Part shown: positions 8,151 to 15,202 of the stretch, piece after piece
How the letters are laid out: the number at the start of each line of letters is the position of its first letter
How positions within the stretch are numbered: the first letter of the stretch is position 1
Source: Ideonella sp.
Lineage (GTDB): Bacteria > Pseudomonadota > Gammaproteobacteria > Burkholderiales > Burkholderiaceae_C
Assembly (NCBI GenBank): GCA_016721465.1
Contig: JADKIA010000004.1
Coordinates: 62,001 to 126,000 of the forward strand
Reading direction: 5' to 3'
DNA length: 64,000 nucleotides
Position numbers and translations under genes: made by a program
Notes under the pieces: model-generated
The model's database searches: none
The model's input: only the letters and a program-made list of their open reading frames with translations
Told to the model about the DNA's origin: nothing

Positions 8151-9169
8151 TGGACTGGTTCGAACGCATCACAGGTTTCCCCGAAGACGACTACGCCAGC
8201 ACCAAGGCAAGGTTGGAGGTTGACGGTCAGTTCCTCATTTCCAAGGTCAACGGCAACCGTCACCGCGTCGGCCAGTTGGAGGTCGTGACGCTGCAGAACC
8301 TGCGTGCGCGTCGGGCGCGTTCAAAGACGAAAGGGTGCAACACGTCGGTGCACTGCCTGGCTGGCGATGCCCGCGAGCTGCATGCAAGGCCGGAGTTCGC
8401 CGGAGCAACCTTTCAGGTGGCCTCGCAGTTCAACCTGCTGGAGATGGTGGGGCCGGGCATCACCCCGGAAGACGGTGTCACACGCTACATCGGCGACCGA
8501 ACGCAGGGCCCGGCCTGCGCGATCGCTGCCGGGGCGGGCACGATTTACCGCAATTACTTCGCGCCGGTGGGCGGTGGTCTGGGCCAGACCAGGCACCGGC
8601 AGATCGACACGCTAGCGCCTTTGGGCGAGGCGCTCGCCACACGCCTGGGGCGGACTATGCAATCGCTGTGGACCATGCGCAACGGCTATGCGCTGTGCAC
8701 GGTGGACGGTCTCTCTGCGATCTGCCGCCACCTGCAACGGGCCGACGAACAGGAGCTGGATCACCTGCGCGGGATGCTGGCGGTCGGCTTGCACCGCGAT
8801 GTGGCGGTGACCGATGTTTGCGGCGCCGAACCACCCGTGGTGACACAGGTCTACTGCTCGGCGCTGCCGATTGCCTACAGCGGCATCGAGCCTTCTGCCT
8901 GGGAGCCATTTGCCCGGCTCGTGCTGGAGTCAGCCTACGAAGCCACACTGCTCGCGGCTGCGGAGCAGACCCCCCGGGGTGTCACGCCGACGGTGCTGCT
9001 GACACGGTTGGGCGGCGGGGCATTCGGCAACCCTGACGACTGGATCGACGATGCGATCAGCAGAGGATTGGCAGGGGTGGTGTCCGACGGCTTGGACGTT
9101 AGGCTGGTCAGCTACGGCACGATCCATTCGGGTATGCAGAGGATTCAGGCCTCATGGGGCAATCGCTAG
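8150..9169 (+). CDS. macrodomain/PARG-like protein (tentative)
   Basis: A 339-residue protein I read as macrodomain-like. It has a GDARELH segment (about 70-76), as at the start of macrodomains, followed by a buried strand QVASQFNLLE (about 88-97). TQGPACAIAAGAGTIYRNYF may form the phosphate-binding region, and near the end a strand-loop-helix LLTRLGGGAFGNPDDWI (about 282-298) looks like the diphosphate-binding loop. The classical PARG GGGx(6-8)QEE signature is absent, so hydrolase activity is uncertain; it may bind ADP-ribose instead. ATG 8150 has AAGGAG upstream and overlaps the stop of the ADP-ribosylglycohydrolase, supporting a joint function. Confidence 0.55.
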   Translation: MDWFERITGFPEDDYASTKARLEVDGQFLISKVNGNRHRVGQLEVVTLQNLRARRARSKTKGCNTSVHCLAGDARELHARPEFAGATFQVASQFNLLEMVGPGITPEDGVTRYIGDRTQGPACAIAAGAGTIYRNYFAPVGGGLGQTRHRQIDTLAPLGEALATRLGRTMQSLWTMRNGYALCTVDGLSAICRHLQRADEQELDHLRGMLAVGLHRDVAVTDVCGAEPPVVTQVYCSALPIAYSGIEPSAWEPFARLVLESAYEATLLAAAEQTPRGVTPTVLLTRLGGGAFGNPDDWIDDAISRGLAGVVSDGLDVRLVSYGTIHSGMQRIQASWGNR

Positions 9170-9193
9170 CAATTGCCAAGGTCGAAGGGCGTG

Positions 9194-9350
9194 TTCAGGG
9201 AGATGGAGCGCCACCGCATCGCTCTCGCGTACTAGACCCAGGAGCCGGTTACACGCGAGTAGTTGCGGCATCGTGCCGACAAAGACGCACTGGCGCGATT
9301 CACACGGGTTCTTGAGGAGGGAGCGATCGCGAAGCAGCCAGGACGGAGAG
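9194..9350 (+). pseudogene. decayed 3' fragment of the VIT/VWA gene
   Basis: This stretch matches the 3' end of the VIT/VWA gene (from about 6648) at the base level, with scattered substitutions. Two positions are now in-frame stops (TAG at the Met-Thr-Gln site and TAG in the Glu-Leu-Leu site). About 100 bases of the parent are deleted before the shared tail (AGCAGCCAGGACGG), which continues into the TTATCCACG found after both copies. It is a relic, not a gene. Confidence 0.85.
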
Positions 9351-9351
9351 A

Positions 9352-9413
9352 CTTATCCACGGCCGCGCGATCGGCGCCTCTCACGCAAGACTCGCGCGGC
9401 GGTGGGTAAGCCG
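9352..9413. repeat. 62-bp perfect direct repeat, copy 2
   Basis: Identical to 3943-4004 in all 62 bases, in the same orientation, and follows the decayed VIT/VWA fragment directly. Perfect identity here contrasts with the divergence of the neighbouring pseudogene copy. This suggests recent exchange, mobility or selection on the palindrome itself. Confidence 0.9.
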
Positions 9414-9437
9414 TCTGGCCCGCCACTGCGGTACCGG

Positions 9438-9456
9438 CTGTCAGCCGTGCTGACAG
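9438..9456. repeat. inverted-repeat site, left of recombinase
   Basis: CTGTCAGC and GCTGACAG surround a 3-base centre. Its 18-base core differs at two central bases from the site at 11262-11279. The two sites flank the recombinase gene, so they could be its binding or crossover sites, or operators. Confidence 0.6.
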
Positions 9457-9554
9457 ACTTGAGGCAAACGACCTGCCCATTGGGAAGCCGGAAACGGTCA
9501 CAACAGTGACTGCTGTTGCAGCCCGCATGATGTTGGCGCAGCATCGGCCCGTTT

Positions 9555-9672
9555 GATTTCTCGCTGGCTGAGTCAGCCCGATTGATGCCCGTCACCGCAT
9601 CGCCCATGCCCGCTCACGCGGGCGCAATCGCCGGCCTCATCTCCTGAAACCCGGCAGCCGAAAGGCTTGGAG
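9555..9672 (-). repeat. diverged ~100-bp inverted repeat, copy 1
   Basis: Read on the minus strand this segment matches 13870-13965 on the plus strand. Shared blocks are an AGCCTT(T)CGGCT hairpin, CAGGAGAT, and GGGCGATGCG..TGACG..CATCAA.CGGGCTGAC.CAGCCA. Copy 1 has about 25 extra bases in the middle. Alignment is by eye, so the limits are approximate. Confidence 0.6.
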
Positions 9673-10305
9673 ATACGCGTCAGGCTTCGGGCACGACAGG
9701 CGCCCGCCCTGCCCCAACCGGCATCCCTGCCGCGCCCGTCGGCCTGCTGCGCTGCCGACACCAGTCGGCCAGACCGAAGCGGCTACAGCCGATGTCCAGC
9801 TGCTGCAACCTCGCCAGCGCCCTGCTGCTGATACCCGCTGCGCCAACCGCGTCGTCACTACGCGGCGCCAGCCAGTAGTGACGACGCGCACGCTGCCCCA
9901 GCGCCCCAGGGCTGATGCCGGGCAGCCGCAAGTGACGGCCCCACGTGATGGGCTCACCGCGCGTCAGAACCGCAGACCGTGCAACGCGATCTGCCCCGCC
10001 CGCTCCCCGCGGGCCATGTCAGCCACGGCGCCACCCGGCGCACCCAGAGCCTTGGGGAATGGCTCAACCCGATGGAGCGACTTGCAGCAGCAAGCGCCAT
10101 CGAAGCCAATGCCGCGTGCCGCGGCGGCCAGCAGCAAGACCTCGGCACAAAACGGGAGTGGTGTCCCGTGTCCCTCGTAGTTCCCGCAGCGCTCAGGCGT
10201 TCGGGACGGACAGAAACACTTACCTGACCTGAACACACCAGCGACAACGAGCGGATACCCCGGGGCAACCGACAGACCAGAGGATGACAAACCGAGAGAC
10301 AGCGA

Positions 10306-11172
10306 ATGCGGGATCTGAACTACGAGCTGAAGCAGCTGTGCCGGCGCAACCGCGACGGCAGCTATGCGACCCAACGCGATCGCGAGCGCGTGCTCGACCT
10401 GGTGGCGGGCCAGCTTCAAGAACTCGGCTACCGGCACATGGCTGCAGCAAGCCTCAAGCCCAAGCACGTCGAGGGGCTGGTCGAGCGATGGCAGGCTGAG
10501 GGCCTGGCAGTCGGCACCATCAAGAACCGGATGGCCGAACTGCGCTGGTGGGCCGAGAAGATCGGCAAACAGAACGTCATCGCGCGCGACAACGACCACT
10601 ACGGCATCGGCAACCGGCAGTACGTCACCAACGTCAGCAAGGCGCGCGAGCTGTCCGGCACCGAGCTCGGCCGCATCACCGACCCGTACACCGCGATGTC
10701 GCTGCGGCTGCAGGCCGCATTCGGGCTGCGGCGCGGAGAGTCGATCAAGATCCGGCCGGAGTGGGCCGATCGGGGCGACAAGCTCGCGCTGAAGGACACC
10801 TGGACCAAGGGCGGCCGCGCCCGAGAGATCCCGATCCGCAACGACGAGCAGCGCTTGGTGCTTGATGAAGCCAAGGCACTGGCAGGCAGGGGCAGCCTCA
10901 TTCCTGCAGACCGAAGCTACGTCGAGCAACTGCGGCGCTTCGAACACCAGTGCGCAGCGGCAGGCGTGCACCGCATCCACGGGCATCGACACCAGTACGC
11001 GCAGATCCGCTACCGGGAACTCACCGGATGGGCGGCACCGGCAGCAGGTGGTCCGAGGTCCAAGGATCTGACACCCGAACAGCGCGAGCTGGACCGGGAG
11101 GCTCGGCTCACGATCAGCGCAGAGCTGGGGCATGAGAGGGAGCAGATCACGGCGGTGTATCTCGGCCGGTAG
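10306..11172 (+). CDS. tyrosine recombinase/integrase-domain protein
   Basis: A 288-residue site-specific tyrosine recombinase. The N-terminal 105 residues form a SAM-like core-binding domain (ASLKPKHVEGLVERW, GTIKNRMAELRWW). The catalytic domain shows GLRRGES (Arg near 144), HGHRHQYAQIRY (HxxR near 224-230) and a C-terminal ELGHEREQITAVYLGR with the Tyr nucleophile about three residues from the end. It is encoded opposite to the island backbone and is distinct from the P4-type integrase next to guaA. Similar short recombinases accompany DUF932/RadC modules in integrative elements. Near-identical dyads lie on either side of it. Confidence 0.88.
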   Translation: MRDLNYELKQLCRRNRDGSYATQRDRERVLDLVAGQLQELGYRHMAAASLKPKHVEGLVERWQAEGLAVGTIKNRMAELRWWAEKIGKQNVIARDNDHYGIGNRQYVTNVSKARELSGTELGRITDPYTAMSLRLQAAFGLRRGESIKIRPEWADRGDKLALKDTWTKGGRAREIPIRNDEQRLVLDEAKALAGRGSLIPADRSYVEQLRRFEHQCAAAGVHRIHGHRHQYAQIRYRELTGWAAPAAGGPRSKDLTPEQRELDREARLTISAELGHEREQITAVYLGR

Positions 11173-11261
11173 ATGTCGATCTGGATCACCCTGAGCCCAG
11201 GTTCCAACCTTCCACACCGGCCACGATGCCTCCCATCAAATCGCCGCTGGCACCTCCAACG

Positions 11262-11279
11262 TGTCAGCACTGCTGACAG
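11262..11279. repeat. inverted-repeat site, right of recombinase
   Basis: TGTCAGCA-C-TGCTGACA is a perfect 8-base dyad (11262-11278) whose 18-base core differs from 9438-9456 at two central bases. It lies 90 bases after the recombinase stop and just past the terminator of the DUF932 gene. Confidence 0.6.
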
Positions 11280-11281
11280 CC

Positions 11282-11318
11282 AAAAAAATGCCCGGGCAAC
11301 CGTGAGGTTGCGCCGGGC
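11282..11318 (-). terminator. rho-independent terminator of the DUF932 gene
   Basis: On the minus strand, a GC-rich hairpin (GCCCGGCGCAACC / GGTTGCCCGGGC with a TCAC loop, 11290-11318) is followed by seven T residues (11282-11288). It lies 67 bases past the DUF932 stop and ends the minus-strand backbone of the island. On the plus strand it would be a weak convergent stop for the recombinase. Confidence 0.85.
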
Positions 11319-11384
11319 GAGGGGGAGGAAATCGATCGAGGGCAGGCGCCGGGCAACACCGTCTTGGACGGTGCTCCCGGCGTT

Positions 11385-12473
11385 TCATGCAGCGTGGGCC
11401 AGGCCCTTCCACTCGGTTGGAGCCAGCTCGATGAGCTTGCCCCCCAACGCCTCGAACTCGGTGGCTCGGTCGTAATCCTCGACGTCCTGCGAGTAGTGCG
11501 TGACGGCGTTGACCAGCCCGTACCCTGACAAATCGCCTTCGATGATGAGATGCCGCAGAACACCGGCACGCTCGGTGTCGTTGAGCGTGTAGCGGTTGGC
11601 CAGCACCTCGACTGTCTTCACGGGATCGCCGGTCAGGCGAATGTCACGGGTCTTCTGCAGCTTCATGGCGACCTGGCGGAAAGTGGCTTCCGAGACGGCC
11701 GCTTCAACCACGTCGCGCACCTTCAGGAAGAAGGCCCGATCATCCGCGGCCAGGGTGTCATCCCTGAACACGGTGACCGACTCCTCCTCTGACGACAGGG
11801 AGCGCCCGACATGGGTCTTGCGCAACGCATGGTCCGACGCGATCAGCCCGTTCTTGCACACCAGCCTGTAGATGAGCGGCTGCACCGACAAAGTGCCGCA
11901 ACCCACTTCAGAGTTGGTGATGACGATGCCGGCTTGCACGATGTCGCCAGGGGCGACTTCGAACTCGACACGCGGCGTGATCACCTTCAGGTACATCTTC
12001 GTGTCGGTCAGTTCGACCGACTCGAAGCGGGCACCCTCCAGTCGCTGCAGGATGGGCAGGACGTTTTCAGCGAGGTCGAAGTTGTCCAGCCGCCGGTAGC
12101 GATCGGACAGCACCGCCCTCACCTGACCATCGAGCGTGCGGATCATCCGGCGGTCGCCTTCAGTCTGCAGCCAGGTGTTGACGTTGCGGTCGAGCAAGTC
12201 CGGCTGGCCTGCGCGCATGCGCTCGAAGTAGGTGAACGGAATCTTCAGCTTGTCGGCGAGTTGGCGTCGCGCGAGGCTGGTGATGCCGTATTCGCCGCCG
12301 CCCTTGATGCCACCGCTCGCGAGGTGGTTCCCGGCATCGACGATCAGTTTCAGGTTGCCGCCCTCATCGGTACGGCATTGCAACAAGGACGAGGGAAGGA
12401 CCAGGTCCTGCTTGGTGGCGATCTGGCGCTCCAGTTCTTGTGCCAGGTCGACGAGGGTACGTCCGCTTTTCAT
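11385..12473 (-). CDS. DUF932 domain protein
   Basis: A 362-residue protein of the DUF932 family, common in plasmids, phages and integrative elements; its role is not established. Typical features are an N-terminal helical part, YGITSLARRQLADKLKIPFTYF, then the conserved strand region VRAVLSDRYRRLDNFD and a long central domain with VQPLIYRLVCKNGLI. I use the ATG at 12473 because TTGGAG lies 8 bases upstream; an upstream in-frame Met runs through the leader hairpin. It lies after radC and DUF3577 on the same strand but has its own leader hairpin and a strong terminator. Confidence 0.88.
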   Translation of the reverse strand: MKSGRTLVDLAQELERQIATKQDLVLPSSLLQCRTDEGGNLKLIVDAGNHLASGGIKGGGEYGITSLARRQLADKLKIPFTYFERMRAGQPDLLDRNVNTWLQTEGDRRMIRTLDGQVRAVLSDRYRRLDNFDLAENVLPILQRLEGARFESVELTDTKMYLKVITPRVEFEVAPGDIVQAGIVITNSEVGCGTLSVQPLIYRLVCKNGLIASDHALRKTHVGRSLSSEEESVTVFRDDTLAADDRAFFLKVRDVVEAAVSEATFRQVAMKLQKTRDIRLTGDPVKTVEVLANRYTLNDTERAGVLRHLIIEGDLSGYGLVNAVTHYSQDVEDYDRATEFEALGGKLIELAPTEWKGLAHAA

Positions 12474-12508
12474 GGTGATGACTCCAATGGAAATGCGGAG
12501 ACGGCTGT

Positions 12509-12540
12509 CCCCAGGCCGGGGATGCACATCCCCGCTGGGG
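12509..12540 (-). promoter_or_regulatory. leader hairpin before DUF932 gene
   Basis: GGGGATGCACATCCCC forms the inner stem and CCCCAG/CTGGGG the outer stem, split by a small internal loop. The hairpin begins 36 bases before the start codon. Its architecture matches those before radC and the DUF3577 gene. Confidence 0.7.
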
Positions 12541-12652
12541 TAACGAAAACCGGACCGAAGGATTTCGATCCGGACATGGGACGCGACAGGTGTCGCGCCA
12601 ACTCATCGGGCGGGCAGCAAAGGACGAGCCTTTGATGCCGCACCACGAATGC

Positions 12653-13246
12653 CTACAGCAAACCGCGCTCTGCGAACGACACGACGCCGTTGCCGGCGAC
12701 GATGAAGTGGTCGAGTACACGGGCGTCGATCAGAGCCAATGCCTCACGCAACGTTCGCGTCAGAAACTCGTCGGCCCGGCTGGGCTCGGCGACGCCGGAC
12801 GGATGGTTGTGCGCAAGGATCACAGCCGCGGCGTTGTGTGCCAGAGCGCGCTTGACGACTTCGCGTGGGTACACGCTGGTCTGGGTCAAGGTGCCCCGGA
12901 ACATCTCTTCCGAAGCGATGACCCGGTTCTGCGCGTCCAGGAACAGCACCATGAAGACCTCGTGGTCTCGCTTGGCCAACGTGACGCGCAGGAAGGTTCG
13001 AACTTCAGCGGGTGAGGCCAGCACATCCTTGTGCGCGATGGCCTCGACCAAGGAACGACGGACCAACTCGGCGGCTGCCTTCAGCTTCGAGGCGACCCGG
13101 GGCTGTGCGTACTCGACCGGCAACGGCTCGTGCAGCAACTGGGACAGGCTGCCACTGGAATCCCTCAACAGATGGACTGCATGGCGAGGGCCGACCAACA
13201 CGCCAAGCAAGTCGGTATCTGACAACGATTCGATCTTCGGACACAT
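12653..13246 (-). CDS. radC: RadC-family JAB/MPN-domain protein
   Basis: A 197-residue RadC-like protein. The JAB1/MPN metalloprotease fold shows the complete signature: EEMFRG upstream, then HNHPSG around residues 145-150 and SRAD with the metal Asp. The N-terminal helix-hairpin-helix part is short compared with chromosomal RadC, as in mobile-element copies often annotated as anti-restriction or DNA-repair proteins; real function is unsettled. AGGAGAG lies before the ATG at 13246. It is preceded by a perfect 11-bp hairpin. Confidence 0.92.
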   Translation of the reverse strand: MCPKIESLSDTDLLGVLVGPRHAVHLLRDSSGSLSQLLHEPLPVEYAQPRVASKLKAAAELVRRSLVEAIAHKDVLASPAEVRTFLRVTLAKRDHEVFMVLFLDAQNRVIASEEMFRGTLTQTSVYPREVVKRALAHNAAAVILAHNHPSGVAEPSRADEFLTRTLREALALIDARVLDHFIVAGNGVVSFAERGLL

Positions 13247-13281
13247 GGAACTCTCCTCATCAAGAAATCGGAGAGCTCCGC

Positions 13282-13307
13282 CCCTTGGGGAGAAGACTCC
13301 CCAAGGG
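13282..13307 (-). promoter_or_regulatory. leader hairpin before radC
   Basis: CCCTTGGGGAG and CTCCCCAAGGG form a perfect 11-bp stem with a 4-base loop. It begins 36 bases before the radC start, the same offset as the DUF932 leader hairpin. No T-run follows, so it is unlikely to be a terminator for the upstream DUF3577 gene. Confidence 0.75.
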
Positions 13308-13333
13308 ATGGAACGACGACGAACGTCGCGCGG

Positions 13334-13774
13334 TCAGAACGGAACGCTGTCGCGCTCCAAGGGCCGGGCGGGCTGCGGCACATCGATGGACTCGCCGTTG
13401 ACCTTGGCGAACTTGATGCGCAGCAGACGCCCCTTGATGGCGACGCCAGGGTGCCCCTTCCTTTCACCCTTTTCGAAGGTGAACATTTCGGGGTAGATGT
13501 CAGCGATCCTGAAACCGATGATCACGGCCTTGTCGGCCATGACATCAGCTTCCAACCGCTTGACGACTTCCTGGGCGTCAGCACCGCTGACACGGCAGTC
13601 GAACTTCGTGTAGCTGACATCACTGTCGCTGCCACGGAGGGCGGCGACGGTGCAGGCCAGGAACTCCTGACCTTTCTTCGGCTTGATCGTGCGAACACGA
13701 TTGAGATAGCCGACGCCTTCAACGTGCAGATTGAAGAAGGACGACGGGCTGCTGGCTTGAGATGACTCGGACAT
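13334..13774 (-). CDS. DUF3577 / STY4534-family element protein
   Basis: A 146-residue protein of the DUF3577 (STY4534) family found in integrating conjugative elements and often described as replication-associated. The core VGYLNRVRTIKPKKGQ, ACTVAALRG and YTKFDCRVSG has the look of an OB-fold single-strand DNA-binding protein, consistent with position in the element backbone. ATG 13774 has AGGAGG upstream and a hairpin 47 bases before it. Confidence 0.88.
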   Translation of the reverse strand: MSESSQASSPSSFFNLHVEGVGYLNRVRTIKPKKGQEFLACTVAALRGSDSDVSYTKFDCRVSGADAQEVVKRLEADVMADKAVIIGFRIADIYPEMFTFEKGERKGHPGVAIKGRLLRIKFAKVNGESIDVPQPARPLERDSVPF

Positions 13775-13820
13775 GATGGCCTCCTATGGACATGGAACAC
13801 ATGGAAAAGGAGAGACCACC

Positions 13821-13851
13821 CCCAGTGCGGGGATGGGACTCCCCGACTGGG
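13821..13851 (-). promoter_or_regulatory. leader hairpin before DUF3577 gene
   Basis: GGGGATGGGACTCCCC plus the outer CCCAGT/ACTGGG stem, with one bulged base. It is the third member of the hairpin set and lies 47 bases before the start codon. Confidence 0.7.
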
Positions 13852-13869
13852 TTGAAGCGACTGACAACA

Positions 13870-13965
13870 TCTCCGAGCCTTGCGGCTCCCGGTTTTCAGG
13901 AGATCTGACCGGATTCGGGCGATGCGTGACGCGCATCAAACGGGCTGACACAGCCAACGAGAGAC
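13870..13965 (+). repeat. diverged ~100-bp inverted repeat, copy 2
   Basis: Inverted counterpart of 9555-9672. It overlaps the 3' end of the 129-residue gene on the minus strand, so the last 20 or so residues of that protein come from repeat sequence. Confidence 0.6.
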
Positions 13966-14285
13966 TCGGTTCGGCGCGACGCCGAAGCGTGCGTCCAATC
14001 GAAGCTGATGTGGAATGCTGAACCCGGAATCGGGTGCGATGCAACTGCAATGAAAAGTCGATCCAGCACACCGCCGACGCCGGTGGCCCGCAAGGTCAGA
14101 ACGATTAGCGGATGGCCATCGTCGGCCCTGCCGATGCGCCTGGTTTCGATGCTGTAGCCATGAAACGCAGTGCGGTCTGCGCCCCGCTGCCAGGCGTCGC
14201 AGATCGACTGGCGCGCGACGGCACCGAGCATCCGCAGCTCGGGCCTGCTGGGCTGGTATCCGACCGACGCTGGTGTGCTGGTCAC
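13896..14285 (-). CDS. hypothetical protein downstream of PFL_4669-like gene
   Basis: A 129-residue protein starting with GTG that overlaps the stop of the preceding gene (GTGA). It is the last gene of the minus-strand maintenance operon. Residues 1-95 look globular (RMLGAVARQSICDAWQRG, HPLIVLTLRATG, VASHPIPGSAFHISFDW). The tail from about residue 100 is Ser/Arg-rich and read through a repeat element, so the natural C terminus may have been altered. In related elements this slot holds small proteins of uncertain function; I cannot assign a family. Confidence 0.6.
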   Translation of the reverse strand: MTSTPASVGYQPSRPELRMLGAVARQSICDAWQRGADRTAFHGYSIETRRIGRADDGHPLIVLTLRATGVGGVLDRLFIAVASHPIPGSAFHISFDWTHASASRRTESLVGCVSPFDARHASPESGQIS

Positions 14286-15145
14286 AGCAGCTGTCCCGTA
14301 GGCGGGGTCGCTGGCTCGGGCTGCGCGTCGATGCTCAGCGACGCCTGCCTCAGCAGCCGCAGCTCGGCTGCGGTGGGTGTGATCCGTCGCTGCGAATGTC
14401 TCGGCGCGTCGTCGCCGGTGAAGACCGCACGCGGCACCTCACCAAACAGCGTCACCGCAATGTGCATCCGCTGCCGCGCCAGGTCATCGGCGCCGGGAAG
14501 GAAGTCGCTCCGGCTCAAGGGCAGCATTTCCTCGCGCAACAGGAGGCGCTCCCAGCGGATCGGCTCCAGGAACAGCGCGCGCAGACCACGTCCGACTTCG
14601 CGGATGGCTGCACGACCATCACCGTCGCTGAGACGGTCTTTGAGTACCAGCGTCTTGACCATCCGCACGTGGTAATCGAATTCCACGATCGCCTCCGCGG
14701 TGGCGTACCCGTACGGACTGCGAAAACCCAATGCGACGGTGGCCGGGCTGCGTGAGCTCAGCACCGACAGGCTGAGCCCCTTGCGTCGCAGCCCTTCGAA
14801 TTCGGCCTCGCGCAGAGCGATGGCCTGCGCCATCTGCGCCCGGATGGTGACGAGCGACTGGTACACGCGGATCAGGATCCAGTCGGCATACGGGTTGTCA
14901 TTGGCCGACAGGTACCAGATCGATTTGAGTACGGCGGCGAACCGCCGGCCGCCCGGAATGGCGGGCGCCTTGGTCTGCGAGTCGGCAGCCCGTCCCGTGA
15001 ACATCCGGAAGGCGTCCTGGGTGTGCAGCGTCATGACGTCGGGCGTCTCGTCCGCCAGTTGGCCCAAAGTGGTCGCCGTCGACGATGCGAGCGGCGTGGG
15101 TAGCGTCGGTAAGCTGGGCAATGAAGCAGTGTCTGGCGTAGGCAT
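14282..15145 (-). CDS. integrating conjugative element protein, PFL_4669/TIGR03761-like
   Basis: A 287-residue protein matching the PFL_4669 family of integrating elements, known only by association with their replication and maintenance block. Typical sequence includes FAAVLKSIWYLSANDNPYAD, RSPYGYATAEAIVEFDYHVR and RALFLEPIRWER. I chose ATG 15145 for its AAGGAG site; the longer frame (15202) lacks one. The N-terminal 30 residues are Pro/Ser/Thr-rich. It lies between the STY4528-like gene and a small gene with which it overlaps. Confidence 0.82.
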   Translation of the reverse strand: MPTPDTASLPSLPTLPTPLASSTATTLGQLADETPDVMTLHTQDAFRMFTGRAADSQTKAPAIPGGRRFAAVLKSIWYLSANDNPYADWILIRVYQSLVTIRAQMAQAIALREAEFEGLRRKGLSLSVLSSRSPATVALGFRSPYGYATAEAIVEFDYHVRMVKTLVLKDRLSDGDGRAAIREVGRGLRALFLEPIRWERLLLREEMLPLSRSDFLPGADDLARQRMHIAVTLFGEVPRAVFTGDDAPRHSQRRITPTAAELRLLRQASLSIDAQPEPATPPTGQLL

Positions 15146-15202
15146 GGAGATCTCCTTGAGTTGGGATGGAATGCGGCTGATCGATGGGACGGCGGGTTTC
15201 AT

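Larger units (their letters stand above)
9414..10305. other. intergenic region of repeats, no convincing gene
   Basis: About 890 bases between the 62-bp repeat and the recombinase. It holds an 18-bp dyad (9438-9456), a CAACAG...CTGTTG hairpin near 9503-9520 and one copy of a diverged inverted repeat (about 9555-9672). Open frames here have the composition of GC-rich non-coding sequence and no recognisable motif. The last 80 bases lead into the recombinase start. Confidence 0.6.

Noticed and set aside
3944..9360. DnaA boxes/replication origin from TTATCCAC at 3944, 6888 and 9353
   Set aside because: Only three copies, each followed by G rather than A, spread over 5.4 kb and explained by the shared repeat and tail.
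9637..9957. 106-residue minus-strand frame between the repeat and the recombinase
   Set aside because: Composition is Trp/Arg/Gly-rich as in GC-rich non-coding sequence, with no motif or good ribosome site.
13577..13591. GTCAGC...GCTGAC dyad in the DUF3577 gene as a third recombinase site
   Set aside because: It is inside a coding sequence and lacks the outer bases shared by the two flanking sites.
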